From: Shewanella decolorationis S12
GTDB lineage: Bacteria; Pseudomonadota; Gammaproteobacteria; Enterobacterales; Shewanellaceae
NCBI RefSeq assembly: GCF_000485795.1
Contig: NZ_AXZL01000073.1
Coordinates: 124,001 to 188,000 of the forward strand
DNA: 64,000 bases
Reading direction: 5' to 3'
A program made the position numbers and the translations under genes. Below are positions 45,797 to 55,097 of the stretch, piece after piece. Below the pieces are notes generated by a model. It ran no database searches, was not told the DNA's origin, and saw only the letters and a program-made list of their open reading frames with translations. Within the stretch, counting starts at the first letter, position 1, and the number at the start of each line of letters is the position of its first letter.

Positions 45797-47098
45797 ATGA
45801 GATTTGAATCTTTTAGTTTTTGCCCCGAGATTTTACGCGCTATCTCAGATTGCGGTTATCAAAAAATGACACCTATTCAGCAACAGGCCATCCCCGCCAT
45901 CCGCCGGGGGCAAGATGTGCTGGCGAGCGCCCAAACAGGCACGGGTAAAACAGCGGCATTCGCTCTCCCTATTCTGCAAAAGATGGCAGAAAATCCCAGC
46001 GAAACCTTAAAATCGAACACGCGAGTATTAATCTTAACGCCGACTCGTGAACTGGCCGCCCAAGTCGCCGATAACGTTGAAGCCTACAGCAAATACTTAA
46101 ATTTCAGCGTATTAACTATTTACGGTGGCGTAAAGATTGAGACCCAGGCGCAAAAACTTAAACGCGGTGCTGATATTATTGTCGCGACACCCGGCCGTTT
46201 ACTTGAGCATCTTACCGCCTGTAATTTAAGCCTCTCTAACGTAGATTTTTTAGTGCTCGATGAAGCCGACCGTATGTTAGACATGGGCTTTAATGCCGAT
46301 ATTCAAAAAATCCTCCAAGCGGTGAATAAGAAACGTCAAAACCTGTTGTTTTCGGCTACTTTCTCGAGCGCAGTAAAAAATCTGGCCAACGAGATGATGG
46401 TCAAGCCTCAGGTGATCAGTGCCGATAAGCAAAACACCACCGCCGATACTGTAAGCCAAGTGGTGTATCCAGTTGAGCAGCGCCGTAAACGCGAACTCTT
46501 ATCCGAGCTGATTGGCAAAAAGAACTGGCAACAAGTGTTAGTCTTTACCGCAACGCGCGATGCGGCTGACACCTTAGTGAAAGAATTGAATTTAGACGGT
46601 ATTCCTTCTGAAGTCGTCCACGGAGAAAAGGCACAAGGTAGCCGTCGCCGTGCGCTGCGTGAGTTTGTATCCGGTAAAGTGCGCGTTTTAGTTGCCACCG
46701 AAGTCGCCGCCCGAGGCTTAGACATCCCAAGCCTTGAGTATGTAGTCAACTTCGACTTACCCTTCCTTGCCGAAGACTATGTGCACCGTATTGGCCGCAC
46801 CGGCCGCGCGGGTAAATCTGGGGTTGCAATTTCATTTGTGAGCCGTGAAGAAGAGCGCACACTAGCTGATATTGAAAAGCTAATCGGCCAAAAAATTCGT
46901 CGAATTACCGTGCCAGGATACGAAGTCGGTAGTCGCGACTTGCTGTTAAAGCAGCTACAAACCCGTCGTAGTTTTGCCAAGAAACAACAGCGACTCGACA
47001 ACGTCAGCGAGCAGATCATCGCCGAGAAAAGCATGCAGGGCCGCCGGGTGAAAATGAAGGTTGGCCAAGCCCCAAGCAAGGCAAAAAAGCTAAAATAA
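45797..47098 (+). CDS. rhlE: DEAD-box ATP-dependent RNA helicase, RhlE family
   Basis: 433 residues with all SF2 motifs: Q motif (FSFCPEILRAISDCGYQKMTPIQ), ASAQTGTGKTAAF (Walker A), PTRELAAQV, TPGRLLEH, VLDEADRMLDMGF (DEAD), FSATFS (SAT) and ATEVAARGLDIPSLEYVV with YVHRIGRTGRAG. The short basic tail (MQGRRVKMKVGQAPSKAKKLK, described by its last 20 residues or so) fits RhlE. It unwinds structured RNA, in ribosome assembly or mRNA turnover. A long leader precedes it, as in many cold-induced DEAD-box genes. Confidence 0.93.
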   Translation: MRFESFSFCPEILRAISDCGYQKMTPIQQQAIPAIRRGQDVLASAQTGTGKTAAFALPILQKMAENPSETLKSNTRVLILTPTRELAAQVADNVEAYSKYLNFSVLTIYGGVKIETQAQKLKRGADIIVATPGRLLEHLTACNLSLSNVDFLVLDEADRMLDMGFNADIQKILQAVNKKRQNLLFSATFSSAVKNLANEMMVKPQVISADKQNTTADTVSQVVYPVEQRRKRELLSELIGKKNWQQVLVFTATRDAADTLVKELNLDGIPSEVVHGEKAQGSRRRALREFVSGKVRVLVATEVAARGLDIPSLEYVVNFDLPFLAEDYVHRIGRTGRAGKSGVAISFVSREEERTLADIEKLIGQKIRRITVPGYEVGSRDLLLKQLQTRRSFAKKQQRLDNVSEQIIAEKSMQGRRVKMKVGQAPSKAKKLK

Positions 47099-47150
47099 AC
47101 AACTGATATAGGCGATACCGCTTTGCCTATCAGTCTCGCCATAAAAGCAA

Positions 47151-47178
47151 AAAAGCGTCCCAAGGGACGCTTTTCTAT
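47151..47178. terminator. Terminator after the helicase gene
   Basis: 11-bp perfect stem AAAAGCGTCCC (47151-47161)/complement (47164-47174), followed by T-rich DNA. Confidence 0.9.
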
Positions 47179-47317
47179 TGAGCCGAATTCATGAGCTACA
47201 AGCCATAGGCTATAAGAGTAACTCGCTCTAAAGATGGCTTATCTCAGTCCAATCTCTAAACGGACTAAATCAGCAGGCCTCATTTACTCAATACTTAGCC
47301 CACGGAACTGAGGCTGA

Positions 47318-48211
47318 TCACTTATTCGAAAAACCGCCAAACAATTGGTTAAGTCGTGCCTCATCAATGGGATTTTCACCGCACCAGCCCGCAAGCGGTA
47401 AGATGATATCGGAGCGAATACTGCCGGGATATTTGATATTGCAGATATTCTCAAATGGCGTAAAAGTCTCATAGAGCGGCGCAACATAAGGATTAGGCAT
47501 GATACCAAGCTCAGCTAACACCGTCAGTTGGCCACGGAAACTGTACTTATTAAATTTAGGGATAATCTTGGCTTTCTTCACCCTTTGCTCGAGTTTTCCA
47601 GGTGTTTCATCCGCAGGAGCCTGACGAATTGCCTCAATTAAAGCACTGAAGATGGCCACATCCTCAGCGCTTGGTTTACAAGGCGATAGCGTAAAAAATT
47701 CTTGTAATTCTATGAGTTTGTGCGCCCAGCGCTCGTTCCACACACTGCCAGCGTAACAGGAAAAGATTTCTTGCCCCTGCTCAATCCAGTTAACGCGCTT
47801 GATGGAACACACAGGACAAATGTCACTATCGGTTGGCATCGAATGTTCTGGTAGCGCCTTAGCAAACAGATAGCTGAGAATTGGTTGACGACCGCGCGGG
47901 AAGCTTGAAAAACCACATAAATAGGCCGCCAGTAAATTGTCGAGGGAAAGATTAGCCTGCTTTAGTATCGCTTTATAGCCGAGCACCACATCATCATGAC
48001 TCAGCTTAACCCTGTCGTTAACCGGATAGCCACTTTGTTCAATCAATGCTATTTCGGTATCAGATAGGCCTTGATAGGAATAGATAGAGGTTCCCGTATC
48101 AACATCGAACACATCGCCATTATCGATTCTTTGCTGATAGCCATGCTCATCTTTACGGTAGGACTTTTTATAATAGACTTTCTTTAATGCGTTAAATAAT
48201 CCCTTATCCAT
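47318..48211 (-). CDS. Protein of unknown function with a CxxC motif
   Basis: 297 residues, no signal peptide or membrane segment. Not recognised. Visible: a basic start (LFNALKKVYYKKSYRKDEHG), GFSSFPRGRQPILSYLF, a CPVC at about 132-135, and WNERWAHKLIELQEFF. The C-terminus is rich in Pro/Asn. It is probably cytoplasmic; the Cys pair could bind a metal, but no second Cys pair completes a zinc ribbon. The gene stands alone, with no clue from its neighbours. Confidence 0.65.
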   Translation of the reverse strand: MDKGLFNALKKVYYKKSYRKDEHGYQQRIDNGDVFDVDTGTSIYSYQGLSDTEIALIEQSGYPVNDRVKLSHDDVVLGYKAILKQANLSLDNLLAAYLCGFSSFPRGRQPILSYLFAKALPEHSMPTDSDICPVCSIKRVNWIEQGQEIFSCYAGSVWNERWAHKLIELQEFFTLSPCKPSAEDVAIFSALIEAIRQAPADETPGKLEQRVKKAKIIPKFNKYSFRGQLTVLAELGIMPNPYVAPLYETFTPFENICNIKYPGSIRSDIILPLAGWCGENPIDEARLNQLFGGFSNK

Positions 48212-48501
48212 TTACTGCTTCCTATTGAAAAATTGAGTGAATTGCTCTGTAACCTATGAACATCCAAGCAATAGTATCACTACATGCTTCTCCACCACAC
48301 CCTTGAGTCACAGCAAAACGAAGCTCCACCACGCTAACGATTAATTCATACTCCTTGATAAAAGATGCCACTAAAACTGCAATAAATTGGCCCGTTAGCC
48401 GTTCTTATCTGAGTCACTACAACCTAGACCGACTCAAAGACACAAGCCAGACTCAATCGCTTGATTAAGAAGAATAATCAAATAACACGGAGAGATGACT
48501 G

Positions 48502-49149
48502 ATGCAGTCCCTACTACAGCGCTTTTTACTGACCACCAGCCTATTGCTCGGCAGTTTTAGTACGTTAGCCCAACCTATCGCCAAGGATGAATATTCGGTG
48601 AGCCCATTACTCAACGGTGAGCAAATCCCCGCAATCACTTTGCAAGATATGAATGGTCAAAGCGTTGATTTAGCGAAATTAACGGCACAAAAGCCAACGA
48701 TTTTCTTCTTTTACCGTGGCGGCTGGTGCCCGTTTTGCAACAACCAAATGGGTCAGCTCAAAGCAATCGAGCCTAAGCTTATCGACATGGGCTTTCAACT
48801 GGTGGGCATTTCACCCGATACGCCCGCACAATTAAAGGCATCAGCCGCTAAAAACGAACTAAAATATCAGCTGCTTTCCGATGAAAAAATGCAGGCAGCG
48901 CAAGCCTTTGGTCTTGCCTTTTACACCAGCAAACAAGTGACTGATACTTACCTGAGTCGCTTAAATCTGGATAACACACTGTGGACCACACCCGAAGGCG
49001 ATAAGCGCTTAGTTCTACCAGTGCCAGCAATTTATATCGCTGATACCCAAGGATTAATCCATTTCCAATATGTGAATCCCAACTATAAGGTGAGACCCGC
49101 ACCTAAGTTGATTCTGACCGCCGCCAGCCTCGTGGGTTCGCCAGAATAA
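48502..49149 (+). CDS. Exported peroxiredoxin-like (AhpC/TSA) protein
   Basis: 215 residues. Signal peptide (1-23, ending STLA), then a thioredoxin-fold with FFFYRGGWCPFCNNQMGQLKAIE; the CPFC is a redox CxxC near residue 76. The rest (LVGISPDTPAQLKAS, LLSDEKMQAAQAFGL) is typical of the peroxiredoxin-like family. Likely a periplasmic thiol peroxidase or thiol-disulphide reductant; AGAGATG-type ribosome-binding site. Confidence 0.85.
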   Translation: MQSLLQRFLLTTSLLLGSFSTLAQPIAKDEYSVSPLLNGEQIPAITLQDMNGQSVDLAKLTAQKPTIFFFYRGGWCPFCNNQMGQLKAIEPKLIDMGFQLVGISPDTPAQLKASAAKNELKYQLLSDEKMQAAQAFGLAFYTSKQVTDTYLSRLNLDNTLWTTPEGDKRLVLPVPAIYIADTQGLIHFQYVNPNYKVRPAPKLILTAASLVGSPE

Positions 49150-49164
49150 TCTATCCCTCATCCA

Positions 49165-49206
49165 AGCAGTCGCTAAGAATCGTTATCGATTTAGCGGCTG
49201 CTTTGC
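49165..49206 (+). terminator. Hairpin terminator after the peroxiredoxin gene
   Basis: 12-bp stem with one G-U pair (49165-49176/49191-49202), followed by TTTGC; moderately strong. Confidence 0.65.
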
Positions 49207-49277
49207 TAAACTAGCTTGGCCGCAATCGATACCACACGTTCCATTAGATCAATCCTTTAGCCCGCGGCGGAGCCACA

Positions 49278-49913
49278 ATGAATTCTCAAACCTATAACCA
49301 AGCCATACTCGAACTCGCCCGCGCGGGTCTTGCCGATTTAACCGCCTCAGCCCAAGCTAAAAAAGCCCAACGAACTGCCGCGCAGGAGAGTCATTTTCTG
49401 TGTAACTGGATGGTTGAGGCGCTCAAAGAAAAGCGTTTCTCGAAACTGGTGGCCGACGATCTCACGGCATGGATCCGTATGGCTCGCAGTCAAGGTGCTG
49501 GCGCCGAACTTAAGCGATTATTGGAGAGAATTGTCCATCAATATCAGAGTGTTGAAAACTCACACGTGGAGTTAGGTACGGCATTAAACGCTATGATTGC
49601 CGAGTTAACCCAGCTCGAATGGCTAGTGTTTACCGACACTGACATTAACACCAAACTCAAGCTGGATGCCGATGGCCAATCGAGCTTAGTCATTGATGTA
49701 AAAGAGTTTACTCAACATATTCAAGACAATCAGCTTATCAAGCCCATCAACTTGTATGTTCGCGCCGATGAGCAGCTGTTGACTCAAGTCGCCCTCTCCC
49801 ATGGTTTGTTGATAAGTCAGGGCAATAAGAAAACTAGCCTGATTAAACACCATAAGACCTATCAAATTTACCCTCAAAATCAGCTACCTGCATTGTGCCA
49901 GCTCTTGGTTTAA
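49278..49913 (+). CDS. DUF2913-like protein
   Basis: 211 residues, no signal or membrane segments, helical N-terminal half: ILELARAGLADLTASAQ, QESHFLCNWMVEALKEKRFSKLVADDL, WIRMARSQGAGAELKRLLERI. This resembles DUF2913, found in vibrios and shewanellae; the assignment is from memory. Function unknown. Only weak clues to regulation. Confidence 0.65.
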   Translation: MNSQTYNQAILELARAGLADLTASAQAKKAQRTAAQESHFLCNWMVEALKEKRFSKLVADDLTAWIRMARSQGAGAELKRLLERIVHQYQSVENSHVELGTALNAMIAELTQLEWLVFTDTDINTKLKLDADGQSSLVIDVKEFTQHIQDNQLIKPINLYVRADEQLLTQVALSHGLLISQGNKKTSLIKHHKTYQIYPQNQLPALCQLLV

Positions 49914-50031
49914 GGACTGAAAACTGCTTGAATAGGAAAACTGCGCTACAGATAACAATTTTTTCACAACGAAAGAATACAATGTAGCGTAGTAATCACT
50001 AAGCTCGATCAACCAAGGAGTGATGGACTAG

Positions 50032-50781
50032 ATGGGTAAAGGAAGTATTCTCTATCGTTGGCTCGTTAAAGGCGTTTTGTTACTGATTTTGTTTATCCCT
50101 CAGTCCTATGCAGAACAACTCAAGTACAACATTACTGGTTCGTATTCTTGGTATCCGTATTTTATTGCCAATCAACCCGATGCTCCGGGAATGATTACTG
50201 AATTAATCCCGCAGATTTTATCCTTAGCGAATATTGAGGGCGAAAACCTTTCCTTGCCGCCCAAACGGACAAACAACGCCCTTGAAACGGGTCAATTAGA
50301 TTTTGATGTGGTCAGCCCCAGTTGGTTTGAAAACCAAGATTTGGGTCCCTTATTCGTGAAATCCGATCCCATCATGCCGATCACAGAATACGTGGTGACC
50401 AGACCCGAAAATGTTGAATCCTATAAAGAAATCAGTGAGATTAAAGGCAAGCAAATCGGTACAGTCAGGGGATATTTGTACCATGACGACAAGGAGTTTA
50501 TCCGTGTCGATTTTACCTCGGAGCAAGAGCTGATTAAGGCGTTAGATAAACACCGCATCACGGCGATTATCTCGGGTAACTATCCCGCCTTATATTGGTC
50601 GAATAAGCTTAAGATCCCCGTAGGATTAGCCGCAGTGCATTCCGATGGTGTACTGGTGCTAAGGCTACGTAAAGAACATGCCGATTTACTGCCCGCCCTC
50701 AATCACGCGATAGCGCAGCTAAAAGCCAATGGGAAAGTGGAACAGATTATCCAGAAATATACCCAAGCCTTTGCGAGCTAA
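50032..50781 (+). CDS. Periplasmic SBP_bac_3-type solute-binding protein
   Basis: 249 residues with a signal peptide (hydrophobic core KGVLLLILFIPQSYA). The amino-acid-type binding-protein fold is seen in GSYSWYPYFIANQPDAPGMITELIPQIL, the KSDPIMPITEYVVTR hinge and the second lobe IKGKQIGTVRGYLY, ending with AIAQLKANGKVEQIIQKY. No ABC permease genes are near, so it may serve a signalling or orphan role. AAGGAG ribosome-binding site is a little distant. Confidence 0.8.
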   Translation: MGKGSILYRWLVKGVLLLILFIPQSYAEQLKYNITGSYSWYPYFIANQPDAPGMITELIPQILSLANIEGENLSLPPKRTNNALETGQLDFDVVSPSWFENQDLGPLFVKSDPIMPITEYVVTRPENVESYKEISEIKGKQIGTVRGYLYHDDKEFIRVDFTSEQELIKALDKHRITAIISGNYPALYWSNKLKIPVGLAAVHSDGVLVLRLRKEHADLLPALNHAIAQLKANGKVEQIIQKYTQAFAS

Positions 50782-50877
50782 ATCGAAAAGCTCATATTTT
50801 TAGATGCTCACAAGAAACTAGCTCTGTACTAACGTAGCAAGCTTGGTCTTTTCAAATCGCATAGATGAAATGGATAT

Positions 50878-51066
50878 TCAAGAGGATTTGGCGTTTAGCG
50901 CAACCTTAGGCTTTAACACCAAACGCTGCCCCTGATTAAGATGGGTAGTGCAGGCCACCCGCAATAAGGAAGCAAAGTTAGCCACCTCTCCGTGGCGAGT
51001 TAACACCTCTCGGTAAATACGGGTTAAAAACAGTTCAGGTTCGGCACCGGAATAGATTTCACACAC
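50878..51066 (-). pseudogene. Ribbon-helix-helix gene with internal deletion of the DNA-binding core
   Basis: 62 residues. The first part (MCEIYSGAEPELFLTR) and the last (EVLTRHGEVANFASLLRVACTTHL) match the two ends of the RHH_4-type ribbon-helix-helix family, whose members normally run on from RSxRxxGxxTSIRLE and FWxxLxxIA in between. Here these about 40 residues are missing and the halves are joined in frame, which would leave no DNA-binding ribbon. It could still be expressed but should not bind DNA. Recognised from memory of the family; length of the missing piece is an estimate. Confidence 0.62.
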
Positions 51067-51191
51067 AGTATCACTCCCTAACCAAGTATTGCGCTTTGCA
51101 CTAGTATTGCGCTTAGCTTAAGTCCCCAGCGGATACTCAACTTAAGCCCTACCCGAACTGTTATGCCATAAATAACGTTAGATGAATATCG

Positions 51192-51752
51192 TTAATTCAA
51201 TAACTTGTTAAACTGCGCCAACCATGCAGGATGCGCTGGCCAAGCGGGGGCCGTCACTAACTTGCCATCGGTGATTGCCGCCGTCACCTCAATCTCGCAA
51301 TACTCGGCGCCCGCTTGTTTCACCTCTGGCGCACAAGCGGGATAAGCTGACACTTTCTTACCGCGTACCACATCGGCCGCAGTCAGTAACTGCGCGCCAT
51401 GGCAAATGGCAGCTATAGGTTTGTCTTGGGCTGCAAATCCCGCCACTAAGTCAATCACCGCAGGGTTTAGGCGTAAATACTCAGGCGCACGGCCACCGGG
51501 AAGCAGCAACGCATCGTAATCACTGGCGTTGGTACCGGCAAAGTTGCCATTTAGGGCAAATAAGTGCCCTGGTTTTTCGGTATAGGTTTGGTCGCCTTCA
51601 AAATCATGGATAGCCGTTTTAATGGTTTGCCCAGCCACTTTATCAGGGCAAACAACCGTTACGCTGTGCCCCACCATTTGCAGGGCTTGGAACGGTACCA
51701 TTAACTCATAATCTTCCACAAAATCACCAGCAATGATCAAAATATTGGCCAT
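51192..51752 (-). CDS. DJ-1/PfpI family protein
   Basis: 186 residues, complete family: [23 protein letters not shown] start, [14 protein letters not shown], and the nucleophile elbow [15 protein letters not shown] (Cys about 116). The Glu near residue 16 (GDFVEDYE) is the usual partner. Members are glyoxalase/deglycase-like or chaperones; function inferred. AAGGAG-type site before the ATG. Confidence 0.88.
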   Translation of the reverse strand: MANILIIAGDFVEDYELMVPFQALQMVGHSVTVVCPDKVAGQTIKTAIHDFEGDQTYTEKPGHLFALNGNFAGTNASDYDALLLPGGRAPEYLRLNPAVIDLVAGFAAQDKPIAAICHGAQLLTAADVVRGKKVSAYPACAPEVKQAGAEYCEIEVTAAITDGKLVTAPAWPAHPAWLAQFNKLLN

Positions 51753-51871
51753 GAGAAACTCCTTTTATTCGATATGGGAAAACGCAACATCGGATCTCAC
51801 TCTACTCCGACCATTAAATTTAGGGTAATAGTGGAATACTACATATTGGCGCTGCGGTTACTGGCATAAAA

Positions 51872-51895
51872 AAAGCGCCCGCAGGCGCTTTACAC
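51872..51895 (-). terminator. Terminator after the YqiK-type flotillin gene
   Basis: Stem AAAGCGCC (51872-51879)/complement (51884-51891), loop CGCA, with a T run on the minus strand. Confidence 0.85.
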
Positions 51896-51908
51896 TAAAC
51901 TATCAATA

Positions 51909-53687
51909 TCAATTACTTATCTTAGGCTCTATCACAGTATGTTGCTGGCTATAACCATTTAATCCGCTATTTGCCGACTTGACGACATTTAAGGCTTCGG
52001 TGGTTAAGGCATTATTGCCATTGAGTAAGTCATTTAAAGTGCCTGATTCCGATTGCACTAAGCCTAACTCCCGCAGCATGGCATCGACCACTGGCGCATT
52101 GGCGCGGTAGTTTAACGCTGCGCTAGTCACTTGCTCGGCGATACCGCCTTGATGCGCGACCGCGCCATCAGCTCCCGATGCCAATTGATTACCAGCGCCA
52201 TAACCTTGAAGGATTTTAATGCCTTCAATGTTTTCCAGTGGTTTAACCGCCTGCGCGACAATCTCAGGCAGTGCTTTTAAGATAGCGAGGGATTTTTGCA
52301 GCGCAATTTGCTCATCACGCAGCACGTTTTCGGCTTCATACAGCGCTTGTTTACCCGCCGCTTCAACCGCATAGACCTTCTCGTCGGCCTCGGCTTGCAG
52401 TTTCTTGGCATCGGCACTGGCGCGGGCTTCAATCAGAATCGCGCTCGATCTGTCTTCGGCGGCACGTTTTTCCGCCTCGGCTTGCACTGTCACGCCTACC
52501 GCATCTCGCTCCGCTTCTTTGCGAGCGTCGATCACTTCAATCTCTTTACGACGATTCGCCTCAGCCACTTGGCGCACCGTAATAACCGCTTCTTCTTTCT
52601 CTACCTTGGTTTTTTCAGCTTCGGCGGCGCGGGCACGGGCGGCAGACTCTTCTTCCGACTTCGCGGCTACCGCGATGTGTTTTTCTTGCTCGGCAACTTC
52701 GATATCACGTTGCTGTTGAATACGTGCCTGTTCGATAGATTTGCGCTTTTCAATCTCGCGGGTTTCGATGTCTTTAGTCTTTTCGATTTCCGCAGTTTCG
52801 ATTGCGCGCTCTTTGGCAATTTCAGCTTCGCGTTCTTCACGGGCCTTGTTTTCTTTTTGCTTAATAATTTCCGCTTTTTGCTCAGCACGCTTAAATTCGA
52901 GCGACTGCTGCTGAATGAGGCGTGCTTCTTCTTCGGCCTTTTCAATCTCCAGCGATTCTTTTTCAGCCTCGAGGTTACGCTGCTCGATCTTGATGCGGTT
53001 TTCCTGCTGAATATCGTTGGTCTCTTTACGTTTTTCTTCGATGATCTTAGCTAAACGCGCACGACCTTCGGCGTCAAACGCGTTATTCTCATTGAAGAAT
53101 TGCAGGTCAGTTTGGTCAAAACCCGTCAACGAAACGGATTCGAGCTCTAGCCCGTTTTTCTCGAGATCGTTAGCAACGTTATTCTGTACCCTCTGGACAA
53201 AATCGGCGCGCTGCTCGTGCATCTCGGTCATGGTCATTTCCGCCGCGACCGCACGTAACACGTCAACAAACTTAGATTCCATCAGCTTTTTCAGCTCTTC
53301 CACGCGCGTGGTACGGGTACCTAAGGTTTGTGCCGCCATCGAAATGCCTTCCGCATTAGGCGCCACACGCAGATAGAAGTCGGCCTTCACATCGACGCGC
53401 ATTCTATCCTTAGTGATCAGCGCATCTTTTTGGGTTTTCTCCACTTCGATACGCAGGGTATTCATATTTACTGCGATGGTTTCATGCAGCACGGGCAGGA
53501 CTATTGCGCCGCCATCCTTAATAATTTTTTCGCCGCCAAAACCCGTACGTACAAAGGCCATTTCCTTCGTTGCACGTTTATATAATTTGGCGAAAATCAG
53601 ACCAATCACAATCAGGCCAATCAATACCATTCCGGCAACTAACAACACGAAGTTGCTCGAACTGGTTACATCGTTTAACACATCCAT
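51909..53687 (-). CDS. yqiK: Flotillin-like SPFH protein (YqiK)
   Basis: 592 residues. N-terminal membrane segment (about 13-33), SPFH/band-7 domain (about 40-200; MAFVRTGFGGEKIIKDGGAIV, FVDVLRAVAAEMTMTEMHEQR), then a long charged coiled coil (about 215-450) rich in Glu, Lys, Arg and Ala, and a glycine-rich C-terminus. Flotillins oligomerise at membrane microdomains. With the upstream YqiJ-type gene (33 bp away) it forms the yqiJK pair. The high Glu/Lys content also creates an antisense open frame, which is not a gene. Confidence 0.92.
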   Translation of the reverse strand: MDVLNDVTSSSNFVLLVAGMVLIGLIVIGLIFAKLYKRATKEMAFVRTGFGGEKIIKDGGAIVLPVLHETIAVNMNTLRIEVEKTQKDALITKDRMRVDVKADFYLRVAPNAEGISMAAQTLGTRTTRVEELKKLMESKFVDVLRAVAAEMTMTEMHEQRADFVQRVQNNVANDLEKNGLELESVSLTGFDQTDLQFFNENNAFDAEGRARLAKIIEEKRKETNDIQQENRIKIEQRNLEAEKESLEIEKAEEEARLIQQQSLEFKRAEQKAEIIKQKENKAREEREAEIAKERAIETAEIEKTKDIETREIEKRKSIEQARIQQQRDIEVAEQEKHIAVAAKSEEESAARARAAEAEKTKVEKEEAVITVRQVAEANRRKEIEVIDARKEAERDAVGVTVQAEAEKRAAEDRSSAILIEARASADAKKLQAEADEKVYAVEAAGKQALYEAENVLRDEQIALQKSLAILKALPEIVAQAVKPLENIEGIKILQGYGAGNQLASGADGAVAHQGGIAEQVTSAALNYRANAPVVDAMLRELGLVQSESGTLNDLLNGNNALTTEALNVVKSANSGLNGYSQQHTVIEPKISN

Positions 53688-53720
53688 TTGCTTTCCTTTT
53701 TCGTTAATGGCTTTGGAAAA

Positions 53721-54356
53721 TTAATTATCAAAGCGAGTCGCAGACCAGACTCTTCCTTCTCGTTTCAGCAGCACCACTTGCGTGCCACTGGCAAACTCGA
53801 TCCCCGAGGTTTCGGGTTCGACTAATACATAATGTTTTTGTTGATGTTTATCGCGCACCACGGCTTCCGATGGCATGCCCTTCATAGCGCAGCCTAGGGT
53901 GATAGTGCCGACATAACCACTTAAATCATCAAGGGATATGGCAGTAGACTCATTCTTAGGGAGTAGATCGGCCAATATCCGCCCGAGATAGCGACAGGCA
54001 AACGCACTACCAACCACGGCAATCGGTAAGGTAAAGAGTTGGGGTAACAAGACGCCCGTGAATAGCAAGCTCAGGTAATTTGCAATATAACCGACAAGCG
54101 CAAAGCTAGTCAGTGCCAGCACAAACCAGATAAGCAAGGGTAATCGATTTAGACACAACCAGCCCGCTATCCCCGTCAGGCCAGTGCCGCCAATCTCGGC
54201 ATCATAATCCACATCGGCGGGAACCCATTGGTCGAGCGCACTCATCATGCTTAGCCCTATGACTAGGGCTAAGGCTTCAAACACACCAAGGACAAGCACG
54301 CAGGCGAAGGCAATAGTGTAAGGTAGGTTAGGCTGTTCAACTAAAAACGCCCACAT
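53721..54356 (-). CDS. yqiJ: YqiJ family membrane protein
   Basis: 211 residues from the second ATG (54356), because AAGGAG abuts the first ATG and has correct spacing to the second. Three or four membrane segments (about 15-38, 70-110, 115-140) followed by a soluble OB-like C-terminal domain (YVGTITLGCAMKGMPSEAVVRD). It belongs to the NfeD-like/YqiJ group that partners flotillins. Probably acts together with YqiK in membrane organisation. Confidence 0.85.
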   Translation of the reverse strand: MWAFLVEQPNLPYTIAFACVLVLGVFEALALVIGLSMMSALDQWVPADVDYDAEIGGTGLTGIAGWLCLNRLPLLIWFVLALTSFALVGYIANYLSLLFTGVLLPQLFTLPIAVVGSAFACRYLGRILADLLPKNESTAISLDDLSGYVGTITLGCAMKGMPSEAVVRDKHQQKHYVLVEPETSGIEFASGTQVVLLKREGRVWSATRFDN

Positions 54357-54461
54357 AGTCATCTCCTTGAACGATACAGCATTCCATTTACTTCACTGTA
54401 ATTATCAACTTACGAGTGACAGAATAGCAAGGTGAGCCTAGTTTCCAAACAAAAATTTACC

Positions 54462-55028
54462 CTAAAACGGATTTTGACTAAATCCCTGCTGCGCCAGAAT
54501 CGCATGGGCCGTCATCGCAGACAGAGCCATATCGACACCCGGTAACAAAGAGGCGTTGTGTAAGTCAAAATAAGCGGCGCTCTGACCACAGATATAAAAT
54601 TTTACTCCATGGGCCACTAAGGTTTTCACTAAGGCTTTATTGGGGTTTTGCGCCCCGTTGCGCTGCTTGGCATAAAAACTATCATCGGCTAAATCGCCAA
54701 CGGCACTGCCATGCACCACCATCGCTAGCTCAATATCGCTTTCTTTAACGCCAGCCGCCACGTGCATATTGATAAAACGGGCAAGGCTGTCGAGCTGACG
54801 ATTCACTTGACCGACATCGGCCGCCTTGCTCATATCGAAGGCCACCTTAAACTTCATCCCAGCAGGGATCGCAAGAGTACTTTCGACCTTAGCCACTTGA
54901 CCAAATTCGGGGATGGCGGTTCCAGGCGCAAAGCTCTCGGCTCCGGCATGGGCGGCACTGGATAAACCGACCAACAACGGCATGCTTATGACTTTTAGGG
55001 GTTTAGTGTGATGTGATTTTGGCTGCAT
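54462..55028 (-). CDS. Exported DsrE-family protein
   Basis: 188 residues. Signal peptide (MQPKSHHTKPLKVISMPLLVG..., cleavage near AHA, residue 28). The DsrE/F-like sulphur-relay fold is seen in VAFDMSKAADVGQVNRQL, ELAMVVHGSAV and KFYICGQSAAYFDL, which carries one conserved Cys (about 151). In the periplasm it may bind or carry sulphur species or reduced thiols. Function inferred from family only. Not obviously in an operon with yqiJ, 100 bp downstream. Confidence 0.82.
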   Translation of the reverse strand: MQPKSHHTKPLKVISMPLLVGLSSAAHAGAESFAPGTAIPEFGQVAKVESTLAIPAGMKFKVAFDMSKAADVGQVNRQLDSLARFINMHVAAGVKESDIELAMVVHGSAVGDLADDSFYAKQRNGAQNPNKALVKTLVAHGVKFYICGQSAAYFDLHNASLLPGVDMALSAMTAHAILAQQGFSQNPF

Positions 55029-55097
55029 GATATTATCATCCTGTTATTGTTATTTTTTCGTGCTAATAGATAACGACAGCACCTTAAGATTGAGTCT

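Noticed and set aside
52296..53054. A 252-codon + strand open frame opposite the flotillin gene
   Set aside because: It is the shadow of the Glu/Lys/Ala-rich coiled coil of yqiK; it yields a low-complexity Phe/Leu/Arg protein with no ribosome-binding site.
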